Assembly: GCA_039707655.1 (NCBI GenBank)
Contig: CM077675.1
Location: 421,061,162 to 421,125,161 of the forward strand
DNA length: 64,000 bases
Source: Elymus sibiricus
Taxonomy: Eukaryota > Streptophyta > Magnoliopsida > Poales > Poaceae
Reading direction: 5' to 3'
How positions within the stretch are numbered: the first letter of the stretch is position 1; each line of letters starts with the position of its first letter. Below the pieces are notes generated by a model. That model made no database searches. It was given only the letters and a program-made list of their open reading frames with translations, and was not told where the DNA came from. Below are positions 42,709-54,080 of this stretch, in pieces. Made by a program: the position numbers and the translations under genes.

Positions 42709-44236
42709 TGATAACCCACAAGTATAGGGGATCAGTTGTAGCCTTTCTCGATAAGTAAGAGTGTCGAACCCAACGAGGTGCTAAAGGTAGAACAAATATT
42801 CTCTCAAGTTCTATCGACCACCGATACAACTCTACGCACGCTTAACGTTCGCTTTACCTAGAACAAGTATGAAACTAGAAGTACTTTGTAGGTGTAACGG
42901 GATAGGTTTGCAAGATAATAAAGAACACGTAAATAAAATCTAGGGGCTGTTTAGATGAAGAAACAACTAAGTTAGTCTTAGTAGAGAGCTTTTTGTCACA
43001 AGAAAGTTATTTGTCCCTAGGCAATCGATAACTAGACCGGTAATCATTATTGCAATTTTATATGAGGGAGACGCATAAGCTAACATACTTTCTCTACTTG
43101 GATCATATGCACTTATGATTGGAACTCTAGCAAGCATCCGCAACTACTAAAGTTCATTAAGGTAAAACCAACCATAGCATTATAAGGTATCAAGTCCTCT
43201 TTATTCCCATACGCAAACAACCTACTTACTCGGGTCTGTGCTTCTGTCACTCACGCCACCCACCATAAGCGAATCATAAACATATTGCAAACCCTACAGC
43301 GGGGATCCCTCACGCTTGCGCGACACGGAGAGCACCATAGGACAGCACCAATAGTAAAACATGCAACTCAAACCAATCATGATCATCAATCAACCCATAG
43401 GACAAAACGGATCTACTCAAACATCATAGGATAGCCATACATCATTGGGAAATAATATATAGCGTTGAGCACCATGTTTAAGTAGAGATTACAGCGGAGA
43501 GAAGAGGTGTTGAACCGCTGCATAGAGGGGGAGAGAGTTGGTGATGATGGCGGCGAAGTTGTTGGTGTAGATCGCCGTCACGATGATGGCCCCGGCGGCG
43601 TTCCGGCGCCACCAGGAGAGAGGCGGAGAGAGCCCCCCTCCTTATTCTTCTTCCATGTCCTTCCCCCTAGATGGGAGAAGGGTTTCCCCTCTGGTCCATG
43701 GCCTCCATGGTGGCGTAGGGGCGAGAGCACCTCCGAGATTGGATCTCTCTCTCTGTTTCCTTCTGTTTCTGCCTTCTCAGATTCTGGCTTTCACCGTTTC
43801 TTAAATTCCCCGAGATCCGTAATTCCGATTGGGCTGAAATTTTAACACGATTTTTTCCGGATATTATATTTCTTGCGGCGAAAGAAGGGCCCCAACCGCC
43901 TTAAGGGGTGACCACAAGCCACCCTGGCGTGCCCAGGGGGGTAGGGCACGCCCCTACGGCTTGTGGGGCCCTCGGGCATCGTCTCGCGTTGATTCTTTTT
44001 CCCAAAAATCACATATATTCCAAAAAAAAATCTCTGTAAGTTTTTAACGCGTTTGGACTTCGTTTGGTATGGATATTCTGCGAAACAAAAAACATGCAAC
44101 AAACAGGAACTGGCACTGGGCACTGGATCAATATGTTAGTCCCAAAAATAGTATAAAAAGTTTCCAAAAGTATATGAAAGTTGTAGAATATTGGCATGAA
44201 ACAATCAAAAATTATAGATACGATGGAGACGTATCA
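42709..44236 (-). mobile_element. Solo LTR of a gypsy element (1528 bp, TSD GGGGG)
   Basis: Read on the minus strand it begins TGATACGTCTCCATCGTATC and ends ACTTGTGGGTTATCA. GGGGG occurs at 42704-42708 and 44237-44241. No internal retroelement sequence remains, so it is the product of recombination between two LTRs. Its first 50 bp resemble the LTR starts at 45795 and 55490, but the remainder and the end differ, so it is a related family. Confidence 0.9.
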
Positions 44237-44601
44237 GGGGGGTGAGAGGGAGAGAGAGAGAGAATGAAAGAGAGAGGGTGGGGTGGCCGTTGACGCCGTT
44301 AGGTATAGGGCGCCTTTGCCGTCTGCTGGCGGACGGCAAAGAGCCCCAGGCTGACGGCAAAGAGCCTGCATACGGCCAGCCACCCCTCACAGGGCCAGTG
44401 GGGCCCAGGTGGGTTCTTTGCCGTCTGCCTTCGGGCTCTTTGCCGTCCGCTGGCTGATAGCAAAGCCCTGGCAGATGGCAAACGGTGTCTTTGTCGTCAG
44501 CCTGCTCTTTGCCGTCCGGTTTTGGCCAGCTGACGGCATAGACTTTCTTTGCCGTCCGCCAGCCGACAGCAAAGAGCTGGCTGACGGCAAATTGCTGAAT
44601 T

Positions 44602-45794
44602 CTAGTAGTGTACCTCAGTCATTTCAAACTGTACATCATCGTCCACGTAATCACCAAGAGTGGTACCGGGCAGTAGCACCGGATGATTAGCGATATCGCT
44701 AGACACATTGAGCGGGGGGCACGATTGCTTCTCCTGTTCGCCGAGCTGGGGAAATGTTTTCCCACTTCTTCGTTTTTTGTCTCTTGCAGCACTGGAAGTA
44801 CTTCCCGAGCGCAGCGCTTCATCATATGTCTTTGTAATTATGCGGTCATAGTTGGATAGCCGAGTCGGTGGTGGTCGCTTCAGGGCATCCAGAGTGCGCT
44901 TCGCTTTCACCGGATCTACCGTTTCCTTCGGAGGTGGATGTTTCCGTGCAAAATGGGCCTTCACTTCGGCTGCACTGATTTCAGCGCTTTCCTCTTCGGT
45001 CCTCTCATATGGTAACTTTGGAAGAGGCTTGAGGCTTGGACCAAATTTGTATTTCTTCCCGCCTATTGTACTGCTAGCCGCCGGAGCGGCGGCGTCGACT
45101 CTCTTCCGCCGTTGCTGACGCGCTGGAGGAGGCGGAGTGCCCAGACGCGCCGGAGGAGGAGGAGGAGGAGGCGGAGTGCCCTGACGCGCCGGAGGAGGAG
45201 GAGGAGGCGGAGTGCCCTGACGCGCCGGAGGAGGCCGAGTCTGCTGAGGCGTCCAGTTTGGAAGCTTGATGTACTCCTTTCTCCATAGAAAGGTACTCCT
45301 CAAAGCATTTTCCAGAAGAATAATATCCTCTTCACCTGTAGGGTTGTCAAGCTCCAGCCCCTCAAATCCATCCATTATTTCATCCACCGTCAGAACAGCA
45401 TAGCCATGTGGAATCAGACGGCAATGGAAAGTTCCCTCAGCTCGAGGAGGTACAACAGAGCCGACCGCCGCCTTGAAGGTCAGGTTCTGGCATTTCGTCA
45501 TTAGCTCGCAATGTCCAGCCTTCGTGATACTATCCACGGGGTAGCGAGGAGCCATGAAATCAGGTTGAACGAGCTCCGTGGAAGCCACGCTGCTTCTCCG
45601 CTGAGATGGTGGGGTAGCTTCTGGGGCAGCGTCGAAGGAAGGATCTTCGTGCCGCTCAGATGGTTGGCCGGTAGCTCGCTGGCTCTCAAGTTCCTCTAGT
45701 TTTGCTAATCTTGCACTGAGCTTCTGCGTTTCGCTTGCTTCCTGTTTCCTCTTTCTCTCTCGGCTTCTATAACCACCGCTGTCGGGAAACCCAT
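44602..45794 (-). pseudogene. Outer CACTA gene, middle segment (proline-rich linker)
   Basis: Minus-strand frame continuous from 45794 to the inner CACTA border at 44611. It reads GFPDSGGYRSRERKRKQEAS, a helical segment (LSARLAKLEELESQ), a segment with FHCRLIPHGYAVLTVDEIMD, and then Pro-rich repeats with PPPARQGTPPPPPP (three units, about 45240-45120). After a KR-rich part comes VKAKRTLDALKRPPPTRL and finally DVQFEMTEV. The next codons (VAAEDF…) are at 33234, so removing the inner element and one TAC rejoins the frame. It links the transposase-type part (54081-55489) with the Ulp1 part (31974-33234). No stop was seen here. Confidence 0.8.
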
Positions 45795-47324
45795 TGATAT
45801 GTCTCCAACGTATCTATAATATTTGATTGTTCCATGATATTATATTATCTGTTTTGGATGTTTTATATGCATTAATATGCTATTTTATATTATTTTTGGG
45901 ACTAACCTATTAATCTAGTGCCTAGTGCCAGTTTCTGTTTTTTTCCTTGTTTTTGAGTATAGCAGATAAGGAATATCAAACGGAGTCCAAACGGAATAAA
46001 ATCTTCGCGATGATTTTTCTTGGACCAGAAGAAACCTGCCAGACCTAGGGGGGGGGGGGGCCGCCCCCCTCGCTTGTGGCCCCCCCTGCAGGCCTCCTAA
46101 CCCTAATCTTCGTCCTATAAATTCCCAAATATTGCCCCAATACCAAAGGGAGCCACAAAAATACTTTTCCGCCGCCGGAAGCCTCTGTTCCCGTGAGATC
46201 CCATCTTGGAGCCTTTTTCGGTAATCTGCCGGAGGGGGATTCGATCACGGAGGGCATCTACATCAACTCCATTGCCCCTCCGATGATGCGTGAGTAGTTC
46301 ATCTCAGACCTTCGGGTCCATAGCTAGTACCTAGATGGCTTCTTCTCTCTCTATGTTCTTCAATACCATGTTCTTCATGATCTTCATGGAGATCTATCCG
46401 ATGTAATACTCTTTTGCGGTGTGTTTGTCGAGATCCGATGAATTGTGGGTTTATGATCAGATTATCTATGAATATTATTTGAATCTTCTCTGAATTCTTT
46501 TATGCATGATTTCATATCTTTGCAAGTCTCTTCGAGTTATTGGTTTGGTTTGGCCAACTAGATTGGCAATTCTTGCAATGGGAGAAGTGCTTAGTTTTGG
46601 GTTCAATCTTGCGGTGTCCTCACCCAGTGACAAAGTAGGGGTAGCGAGGCACGTATTTGTATTGTTGCCATCAAGGATAAAAAGATGGGGTTTTCATCAT
46701 ATTGCTTGAGTTTATCCCTCTACATCATGTCATCTTACTTAATGCGTTACTCTGTTCTTAATGAACTTAATACTCTAGATGCAGGCAGGAGTCGGTCGAT
46801 GTGTGGAGTAATAGTAGTAGATGCAGAATCGTTTCGGTCTACTTGACACGGACGTGATGCCAATATACATAATCATTGCCTTGGATATCATCATAACTAT
46901 GCGTTGTTCTATCAATTGCTCAACAGTAATTTGTTCACCCGCCGTATTATTTTCCTTCAAGAGAGAAGCCTCTAGTGAAACCTATGGCCCCCGGGTCTAT
47001 TTTCCATATTATATTTTCAGATCTATAAACCAAAAATACCAAAAACACTTTGCTGCAATCTTTTTACTTTTTGTTTTAGTAATCTTTTATATCTATCTCT
47101 ATCAGATCTCATCCTTGCAAGTAACCGTGAAGGGATTGACAACCCCTTTATAGCGTTGGGTGCAAGTGTTTGATTATTTGTGTAGGTACATCTATTGGGG
47201 ACTTGCTTGTATCTCCTACTGGATTGATACCTTGGTTCTCAACAACTGAGGGAAATACTTATCTACTTTGCTGCATCACCCTTTCCTCCTCAAGGGAAAA
47301 CCAACGCAAGCTCAAGAAGTAGCA
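45795..47324 (+). repeat. 5' LTR of the gypsy element
   Basis: 1530 bp. Compared with the 3' LTR it lacks about 50 bp around 46045, a variable GC-rich stretch. CCTATAAATTCC near 46114 could be the TATA region. Frames within it recur in all LTR copies and are not genes. Confidence 0.9.
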
Positions 47325-47335
47325 AGAAGGATTTC

Positions 47336-47353
47336 TGGCGCCGTTGCCGGGGA
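47336..47353 (+). other. Primer binding site (tRNA-Asp type)
   Basis: TGGCGCCGTTGCCGGGGA lies 11 bp after the 5' LTR. It is complementary to the 3' end of plant tRNA-Asp as I remember it (…CCCCGGCAACGGCGCCA). The second gypsy element has the same site at 57076-57093. Confidence 0.75.
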
Positions 47354-47561
47354 GATCTACATCAAGCCTACCAAGTACCCATCACAAACTCATCTCTTGC
47401 ATTTACATTATTTGCCATTTGCCTCTTGTTTTCCTCTCCCCCACTTCTAAAACGATTTTCAGAAAAAACCAAAAAGATTTGCCTTTTTATTCGCCCTTCT
47501 TCCGTTCGTCTTTTCGTTCGCTTTTTGTTTGCTTGTGTGCTAGATTGCTTGCTTTGTCACG

Positions 47562-48827
47562 ATGACTCAAGAGAATACGAAGTTGTGTGACTTCTCCAAT
47601 ACTAATAATAATGATTTTATTAGTACTCCGATTGCTCCCGCCACTAGTGTGGAATCTTATGAAATTAATGCCGCTTTGCTTAATCTTGTTATGAAAGAAC
47701 AATTCTCCGGCCTTCCTAGTGAAGATGCCGCATCCCATCTAAATACTTTCGTTGAGTTGTGTGATATGCAAAAGAAGAAATATGTGGATAATGATATTGT
47801 TAAATTGAAGCTATTTCCGTTCTCACTACGAGATCGTGCTAAAACTTGGTTTTCATCTTTGCCTAAAAATAGTATTGATTCATGGAATAAGTGTAAAGAT
47901 GCTTTTATTTCCAAGTACTTTCCGCCCGCTAAGATCATCTCCCTTAGGAACGATATAATGAATTTTAAGCAACTTGATCATGAGCATGTTGCACAATCTT
48001 GGGAGAGGATGAAACTAATGATTAGAAATTGCCCCGCACATGGTTTGAGTTTATGGATGATTATACAAATTTTTTATGCGGGATTGAATTTTGCTTCTAG
48101 AAATCTTTTAGATTCTGCCGCGGGTGGTACTTTTATTGAAATAACATTAGGAGAAGCTACTAAACTCCTAGATAATATTATGGCAAACTACTCTCAATGG
48201 CATACCGAAAGATCTCCTACTAGTAAAAAAGTGCATGCTATTGAAGAAATAAATACTTTGAGTGAAAAGATGGATGAGTTAATGAAACTGTTTGGTAGTA
48301 AGAGTGCTCCTATTGATCCTAATGATATGCCTTTGTCTTCTTTGATTGGAAATAATAATGAATCTATGGATGTGAATTTTGTTGGTAGGAATAATTTTGG
48401 TAATAACGCGTATAGAGGTAATTTCAACCCTAGGTCATTTCCTAGTAATTCCTCTAATAATTATGGTAATTCCTACAACAATTCTTATGGAAATTATAAT
48501 AAGATGCCCTCTGATCTTGAGAATAATATTAAAGAATTTATTAGTTCTCAAAAGGTTTTCAATGCTATGATTGAAGAAAAATTGCTCAAGATTGATGATT
48601 TGGCTAGGAACGTGGATATAATTTCGCTTGAGATTGATTCTTTGAAAATTAGATCTACTCCACCTAAGCGTGATATTAATGAGTCTTTAAAAGCTATGAG
48701 AACTTCTATTGATGAGTGTAAGGAAAGAACCGCTAGAATGCGTGCTAAGCGTGAATGGCTTGAAAAAGTGTGTTCTCGTGATAATAATGATGAAGATCTT
48801 AAAGTGATTGATGTGACTCCTATTTAA
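47562..48827 (+). CDS. Gypsy gag protein (421 aa)
   Basis: An uninterrupted frame. Residues about 40-190 form a Retrotrans_gag capsid-like domain (LFPFSLRDRAKTWFSSLP near 84-101, then DAFISKYFPPAK and a QSWERMKLMIRNCP segment). A middle helix follows (TLGEATKLLDNIMANY). Residues about 255-315 are Asn/Gly-rich (RNNFGNNAYRGNFNPRSF). The C-terminal part is helical and charged. There is no zinc knuckle. The start at 47562 is the first ATG giving the full domain, 220 bp after the primer site. The frame ends at TAA 48825-48827, but the same frame continues directly into the protease. It would form the particle that packages element RNA. Confidence 0.85.
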   Translation: MTQENTKLCDFSNTNNNDFISTPIAPATSVESYEINAALLNLVMKEQFSGLPSEDAASHLNTFVELCDMQKKKYVDNDIVKLKLFPFSLRDRAKTWFSSLPKNSIDSWNKCKDAFISKYFPPAKIISLRNDIMNFKQLDHEHVAQSWERMKLMIRNCPAHGLSLWMIIQIFYAGLNFASRNLLDSAAGGTFIEITLGEATKLLDNIMANYSQWHTERSPTSKKVHAIEEINTLSEKMDELMKLFGSKSAPIDPNDMPLSSLIGNNNESMDVNFVGRNNFGNNAYRGNFNPRSFPSNSSNNYGNSYNNSYGNYNKMPSDLENNIKEFISSQKVFNAMIEEKLLKIDDLARNVDIISLEIDSLKIRSTPPKRDINESLKAMRTSIDECKERTARMRAKREWLEKVCSRDNNDEDLKVIDVTPI

Positions 48828-49637
48828 TCTTTGTTTTCTAATACAAATCTTGATAAAGATGGGACTGGAGACAAGCCAACTTTAGTGAAAAGTTGTCCCA
48901 ATGATTCAGAGTTTATAGATCTTAATGCTAAGATTGATAAAAGTGGGATTGAAGAGGTCAAAACTTTAAATAGCAATGAACCCACTCTTTTGGATTTCAA
49001 GGACTTTAATTATGAAAGTTGTTCTTTGATTGATTGTATTTCCTTGTTGCAATCCATGTTGAATTCTCCGCATGTTTATAATCAAAATAAAGCTTTTACT
49101 AAACATATCGTTGATGCTATGATGAAATCTTTTGAAGAAAAACTTGAGTTGGAAATTTCTATACCTAGAAAGCTTTATGATGAGTGGGAACCTACTATTA
49201 AGATTAAAATTAAAGATTATGACTGCCATGCTTTGTGTGATTTGGGTGCTAGCGTTTCCACGATTCCGGAAACTTTATGTGATGTGCTAGGTTTCCATGA
49301 ACTTGATGATTGCTCTTTAAATTTGCATCTAGCGGATTCCACTATTAAGAAACCTATGGGAAGGATTAATGATGTTCTTATTGTTGCAAATAGGAATTAT
49401 GTGCCCGTAGATTTCATTGTTCTTGATATAGATTGCAATCCTACATGTCCTATTATTCTTGGTAGACCTTTCCTTAGAACGATCGGTGCAATTATTGATA
49501 TGAAAGAAGGAAACATTAGATTCCAATTTAAGTTAAGGAAAGGCATGGAACACTTTCCTAGAAAGATAATTAAATTACCTTATGAATCTATTATGAGAGC
49601 TACTTATGGATTGCATACCAAAGATGACAATACCTAG
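48828..49637 (+). CDS. Gypsy aspartic protease region, in frame after gag stop
   Basis: Open from just after the gag stop to 49637, with no ATG at its beginning (first codons TCT TTG TTT), so translation would need stop-codon readthrough or the stop is a mutation. The active site reads CHALCDLGASVSTIPETL near 49230 (DLGAS, equivalent to the D[TS]G triad), followed by the hydrophobic flap region and PIILGRPFLRTIGAIIDMKE near 49450-49505, a typical retroviral-like protease end. It ends KDDNT. It would process gag. The polymerase that normally follows is absent. Confidence 0.8.
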   Translation, partial: SLFSNTNLDKDGTGDKPTLVKSCPNDSEFIDLNAKIDKSGIEEVKTLNSNEPTLLDFKDFNYESCSLIDCISLLQSMLNSPHVYNQNKAFTKHIVDAMMKSFEEKLELEISIPRKLYDEWEPTIKIKIKDYDCHALCDLGASVSTIPETLCDVLGFHELDDCSLNLHLADSTIKKPMGRINDVLIVANRNYVPVDFIVLDIDCNPTCPIILGRPFLRTIGAIIDMKEGNIRFQFKLRKGMEHFPRKIIKLPYESIMRATYGLHTKDDNT

Positions 49638-52487
49638 ATCTATTGCGTTATGCCTAGCTAGGGGAGTTAAACAATAGCGCTTGTTGGGATGCAACCCAAT
49701 TTTATTTTCTGTTTTTGTTTGTTTTTGTTTCTGTTATTGAGTGTTTTACACATTATTACCACTGTAGTAATTTTGTTTTATTGTTTTAATTAGTGTTTGA
49801 GCCAAGTAAGACCTTTGGGATGGTCTACGGTGATTGTTGATTTGATTTTGGTGAAAAACAGAAACTTTTGCGCTCAGTCCAGTAATTTTATAAATTCACC
49901 AGAGCGTGAAATGAGTCTGAAATTTTTACACAAGATTGATAAACAAATTGCCCAGATTTTCCTAATTTTTCAGAATTGTTGGAATTATAGAAGTATTCGA
50001 AGTCTACAGATTGCTACAGACTGTTTTGTTTTTGACAGATTCTGTTTTCTTTGTGTTGTTTGCTTATTTTGATGTATCTATGGGTTGTATCGGGGGGTAT
50101 GAACCATGGAGAAGTTGGAATAGAGTAGATATTACACCAATATAAATAAAGAATGAGTTCACAACAGTACCTAAAGTGGTGATTTATTTTTCTTATACAA
50201 ACGGATCTCACGAGTTTTCTGTTGAGTTTTGTGTTGTGAAGTTTTCAAGTTTTGGGTAAAGATTTGATGGACTATGGAATAAGGAGTGGCAAGAGCCTAA
50301 GCTTGGGGATGCCCAAGGCACCCCAAGAAATATTCAAGGATACCAAAGATCCTAAGCTTGGGGATGCCCCGGAAGGCATACCCTCTTTCATCTTCAATCC
50401 GTCGGTAAATTTACTTGAGGCTATATTTTTATTCACCACATGATATGTGTTTTGCTTGGAGCGTCTTGTATGATATGATTCTTTGCTTTTTAGTTTGCCA
50501 CAATCATCCTTGCTGCACACATCTTTTTAGAGAGACACGCATTAATCATGAATTTATTAGAATACTCTATGTGCTTCACTTATATCTTTTGAGCTAGGCA
50601 ATGTTGCTCTAGTGCTTCACTTATATCTTTTTAGAGCACGGTGGTGTTTTTATTTTATAGAAATAATTGAACTATAGTACTTCACTTATATTATTTTGAG
50701 AGTCTTTAAACAACAAGGTAATTGGTTTAGGTTATGAATTTAGTCCTAATATAATGGGCATCCAAGAGGGATATAATAAAAACTTTCATATTAAGTGCAT
50801 TGAATACTATGAGAAGTTTGATTCCTTGCATATAGTTTTGAGATATAAAGATGGTGATATTAGAGTCATGCTAGTGAGTAATTATGGATTGGTAGAAATA
50901 CTTGTGTTAAGGTTTGTGATTCCCGTGGCATGCACGTATGGTGAACCGTTATGTAATGAAGTCGGAGCATGATTTATTTAATGATTGTCATGCTTTGTGT
51001 GAGGGTCGGGAGCGCGCGATGGTTAACTCCTACCAACCTCTCCCCTAGGAGCATGCGTATAATACTTTGTTTCGATAACTAATAGACTTTTGCAATAAGT
51101 ATGTAAGTTCTTTATGACTAATGTGAGTCCATGGATTATACGCACTCTCACCCTTCCACCATTGCTAGCCTCTCTAGTACCGTGCAACTTTCGCCGGTGC
51201 ATTAAACCCACCTTCCTCAAAACAGCCACCATATACCTTCCTCAAAACAGCCACCATACCTACCTATTATGGCATTTCCATAGCCATTCCGAGATATATT
51301 GCCATGCAACTTCCACCGTTCCGTTTGTTATGACACGCACCATCATTTTCATATTGCTTTGCATGATCGTAAGATAGCTAGCATGATGTTTTCATGGCTT
51401 GTCCGTTTTTTATGTCATTTGCTATGCTAGATCGTTGCACATCCCGGTACACCACCGGAAGCATTCATATAGAGTCATATTTTGTTCTAGGTATCGAGTT
51501 GTAATTCTTGAGTTGTAAGTAAATAAAAGTGTGATGATCATCATTATTAGAGCATTGTCCCATGAGAGAAAAGGATGATGGAAGCTATGATTCCCTCACA
51601 AGTTGGATGAGTCTCCGGACTTTACAAATAATAAAAGAGGCCAATGAAGCCCCAAAAAAATAGAGGCCAAAGATGCCCACCAAAAAAAATGAGAGAAAAG
51701 AGAGAAGGGACAATGCTACTATCCTTTTTCCACACTTGTGCTTCAAAGTAGCACCATGATCTTCATGATAGAGAGTCTCCTATTTTGTCACTTTCATATA
51801 CTAGTGGGAATTTTTCATTATATAACTTGGCTTGTATATTCCAATGATGGGCTTCCTCAAATTGCCCTAGGTCTTCGTGAGCAAGCGAGTTGGATGCACA
51901 CCCACTTAGTTTCTTTTTGAGCTTTCATACACTTATAGCTCTAGTGCATCCGTTGCATGGAAATCCCTACTCACTCACATTGATATCTATTGATGGGCAT
52001 CTCCATAGCCCGTTGATACGCCTAGTTGATGTGAGACTATCTTCTCCTTTTCCTCACAACCTCCACCATACTCTATTCCACCTATAGTGCTATATCCATG
52101 GCTCACGCTCATGTATTGCGTGAAAGTTGAAAATGTTTGAGAACATAAAAGGTGTGAAACAATTGCTTGACTTGTCATCGGGGTTGTGCATGATTTAAAT
52201 ACTTTGTGTGGGGAAGATGGAGCATAGCCAGACCATATGATTTTGTAGGGATAACTTTCTTTAGCCATGTTATTTTGAAAGGACACAATTGCTTTGTTAG
52301 TATGCTTGAAGTATTATTGTTTTTATGTCAATATTAAACTTTTGTTTTGAATCTTACAGATCTGAACATTCATGCCACAATAAAAAATATTACATGGATA
52401 AATATGTTAGGTAGCATTCCACATCAAAAATTCTGTTTTTATCATTTACCTACTTGAGGACGAGCAGGAATTAAGCTTGGGGATGCT
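49638..52487 (+). other. Noncoding 3' part of the gypsy element, with repeated motifs
   Basis: No polymerase domains. Two copies of TAAGCTTGGGGATGCCC occur at about 50300 and 50355 and a third version forms the polypurine tract at 52473-52487. A phrase AGTGCTTCACTTATATCTTT is repeated about four times between 50570 and 50700. The same layout is seen in the second gypsy element at 57840-60106, so this region is a conserved part of the family rather than debris. Confidence 0.75.
52473..52487 (+). other. Polypurine tract of the gypsy element
   Basis: AAGCTTGGGGATGCT, ending at 52487, immediately precedes the 3' LTR start at 52488. Confidence 0.7.
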
Positions 52488-54075
52488 TGATACATCTCCA
52501 ACGTATCTATAATTTTTGATTGTTCCATGCTATTATATTATCTGTTTTGGATGTTTTATATGCATTAATATGCTATTTTATATTATTTTTGGGACTAACC
52601 TATTAATCTAGTGCCTAGTGCCAGTTTCTGTTTTTTCCTTGTTTTTGAGTATTGAAGATAATGAATATCAAACGGAGTCCAAACGGAATAAAATCTTCGT
52701 GATGATTTTTCTTGGACCAGAAGAAACCTGCCAGACTTGGAGAGGGGGGCAGGAGACCTGCCAGGAGACGACAAGCCTGCAGGGTGCGCCCTAGGGGGGG
52801 CGCGCCCCCCTGGCTTGTGGCCCCCCTGCAGGCCTCCTAACCCTAATCTTCGTCCTATAAATTACCAAATATTCCCCCAATAGAAAAGGGAGCCACGAAA
52901 ATACTTTTCCGCTGCCGGAAGCCTCTGTTCCCGTGAGGTCCCATCTTGGAGCCTTTTCCGGTAATCTGCCGGAGGGGGATTCGATCACGGAGGGCATCTA
53001 CATCAACTCCATTGCCCCTCCGATGATGCGTGAGTAGTTCACCTCAGACCTTCGGGTCCATAGCTAGTAGCTAGATGGCTTCTTCTCTCTCTATGTTCTT
53101 CAATACCATGTTCTTCATGATCTTCATGGAGATCTATCCGATGTAATACTCTTTTGCGATGTGTTTGTCGAGATCCGATGAATTGTGGGTTTATGATCAG
53201 ATTATCTATGAATATTATTTGAATCTTCTCTGAATTCTTTTATGCATGATTTCATATCTTTGCAAGTCTCTTCGAGTTATTGGTTTGGTTTGGCCAACTA
53301 GATTGGTAATTCTTGCAATGGGAGAAGTGCTTAGTTTTGGGTTCAATCTTGCGGTGTCCTCACCCAGTGACAAAGTAGGGGTAGCGAGGCACGTATTTGT
53401 ATTGTTGCCATCAAGGATAAAAAGATGGGGTTTTCATCATATTGCTTGAGTTTATCCCTCTACATCATGTCATCTTACTTAATGCGTTACTCTGTTCTTC
53501 ATGAACTTAATACTCTAGATGCAGGCAGGAGTCGGTCGATGTGTGGAGTAATAGTAGTAGATGCAGAATCGTTTCGGTCTACTTGACACGGACGTGATGC
53601 CTATATGCATAATCATTACCTTGGATATCGTCATAACTATGCGCTTTTCTATCAATTGCTCGACAGTAATTTGTTCACCCACCATATTATTTTCCTTCAA
53701 GAGAGAAGCCTCTAGTGAAACCTATGGCCCCCGGGTCTATTTTCCGTATTATATTTTCAGATCTATAAACCAAAAATACCAAAAATAGTTTGCTGCAATC
53801 TTTTTACTTTTGTTTTACTTTTCGTTTTAGTAATCTTTTATATCTATCTCTATCAGATCTCATCCTTGCAAGTAACCGTGAAGGGATTGACAACCCCTTT
53901 ATAGCGTTGGGTGCAAGTGTTTGATTATTTGTGTAGGTACATCTATTGGGGACTTTCTTGTATCTCCTACTGGATTGATACCTTGGTTCTCAACAACTGA
54001 GGGAAATACTTATCTACTTTGCTGCATCACCCTTTCCTCTTCAAGGGAAAACCAACGCAAGCTCAAGAAGTAGCA
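52488..54075 (+). repeat. 3' LTR of the gypsy element
   Basis: 1588 bp, near-identical to 45795-47324 apart from scattered substitutions and the variable GC-rich stretch near 52740-52800. It is followed by the target duplication CCCAT. Confidence 0.9.
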
Positions 54076-54080
54076 CCCAT

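Larger units (their letters stand above)
33235..44610 (-). mobile_element. CACTA element with two transposase genes (11.4 kb, TSD TAC)
   Basis: Ends are CACTACAAGAATCAGG at 33235 and, read inward from 44610, CACTACTAGAATTCAGC. TAC at 33232-33234 and 44611-44613 is the 3-bp target duplication. Both ends are packed with TTTGCCGTCTGCC / GGCAGACGGCAAA motifs. On the minus strand the order is leader, hairpins, TNP2-type transposase (40854-37197) and a Transposase_24-type gene (37055-34530). Both genes have stops and frameshifts, so this copy is not autonomous now. A solo LTR lies in the leader. Confidence 0.95.
45795..54075 (+). mobile_element. Sabrina-like gypsy retrotransposon without polymerase (8281 bp, TSD CCCAT)
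   Basis: Two LTRs (45795-47324 and 52488-54075) begin TGATAYRTCTCCAACGTATC and end AAGAAGTAGCA. CCCAT occurs at 45790-45794 and 54076-54080. The interior has a primer binding site, gag and a protease frame, and then 2.85 kb of noncoding sequence to the 3' LTR. There is no reverse transcriptase, RNase H or integrase, so it must have moved with enzymes from another element. The name Sabrina-like rests on my recollection of the LTR start and the size. Confidence 0.9.

Noticed and set aside
42266..42829. 187-codon minus-strand proline/threonine-rich frame
   Set aside because: It crosses the solo LTR border at 42709, so it mixes two unrelated sequences.
46045..46257. Recurrent 67-70 codon frames (also at 52791 and 55792)
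   Set aside because: They are the same LTR position in three LTR copies; recurrence reflects LTR identity.
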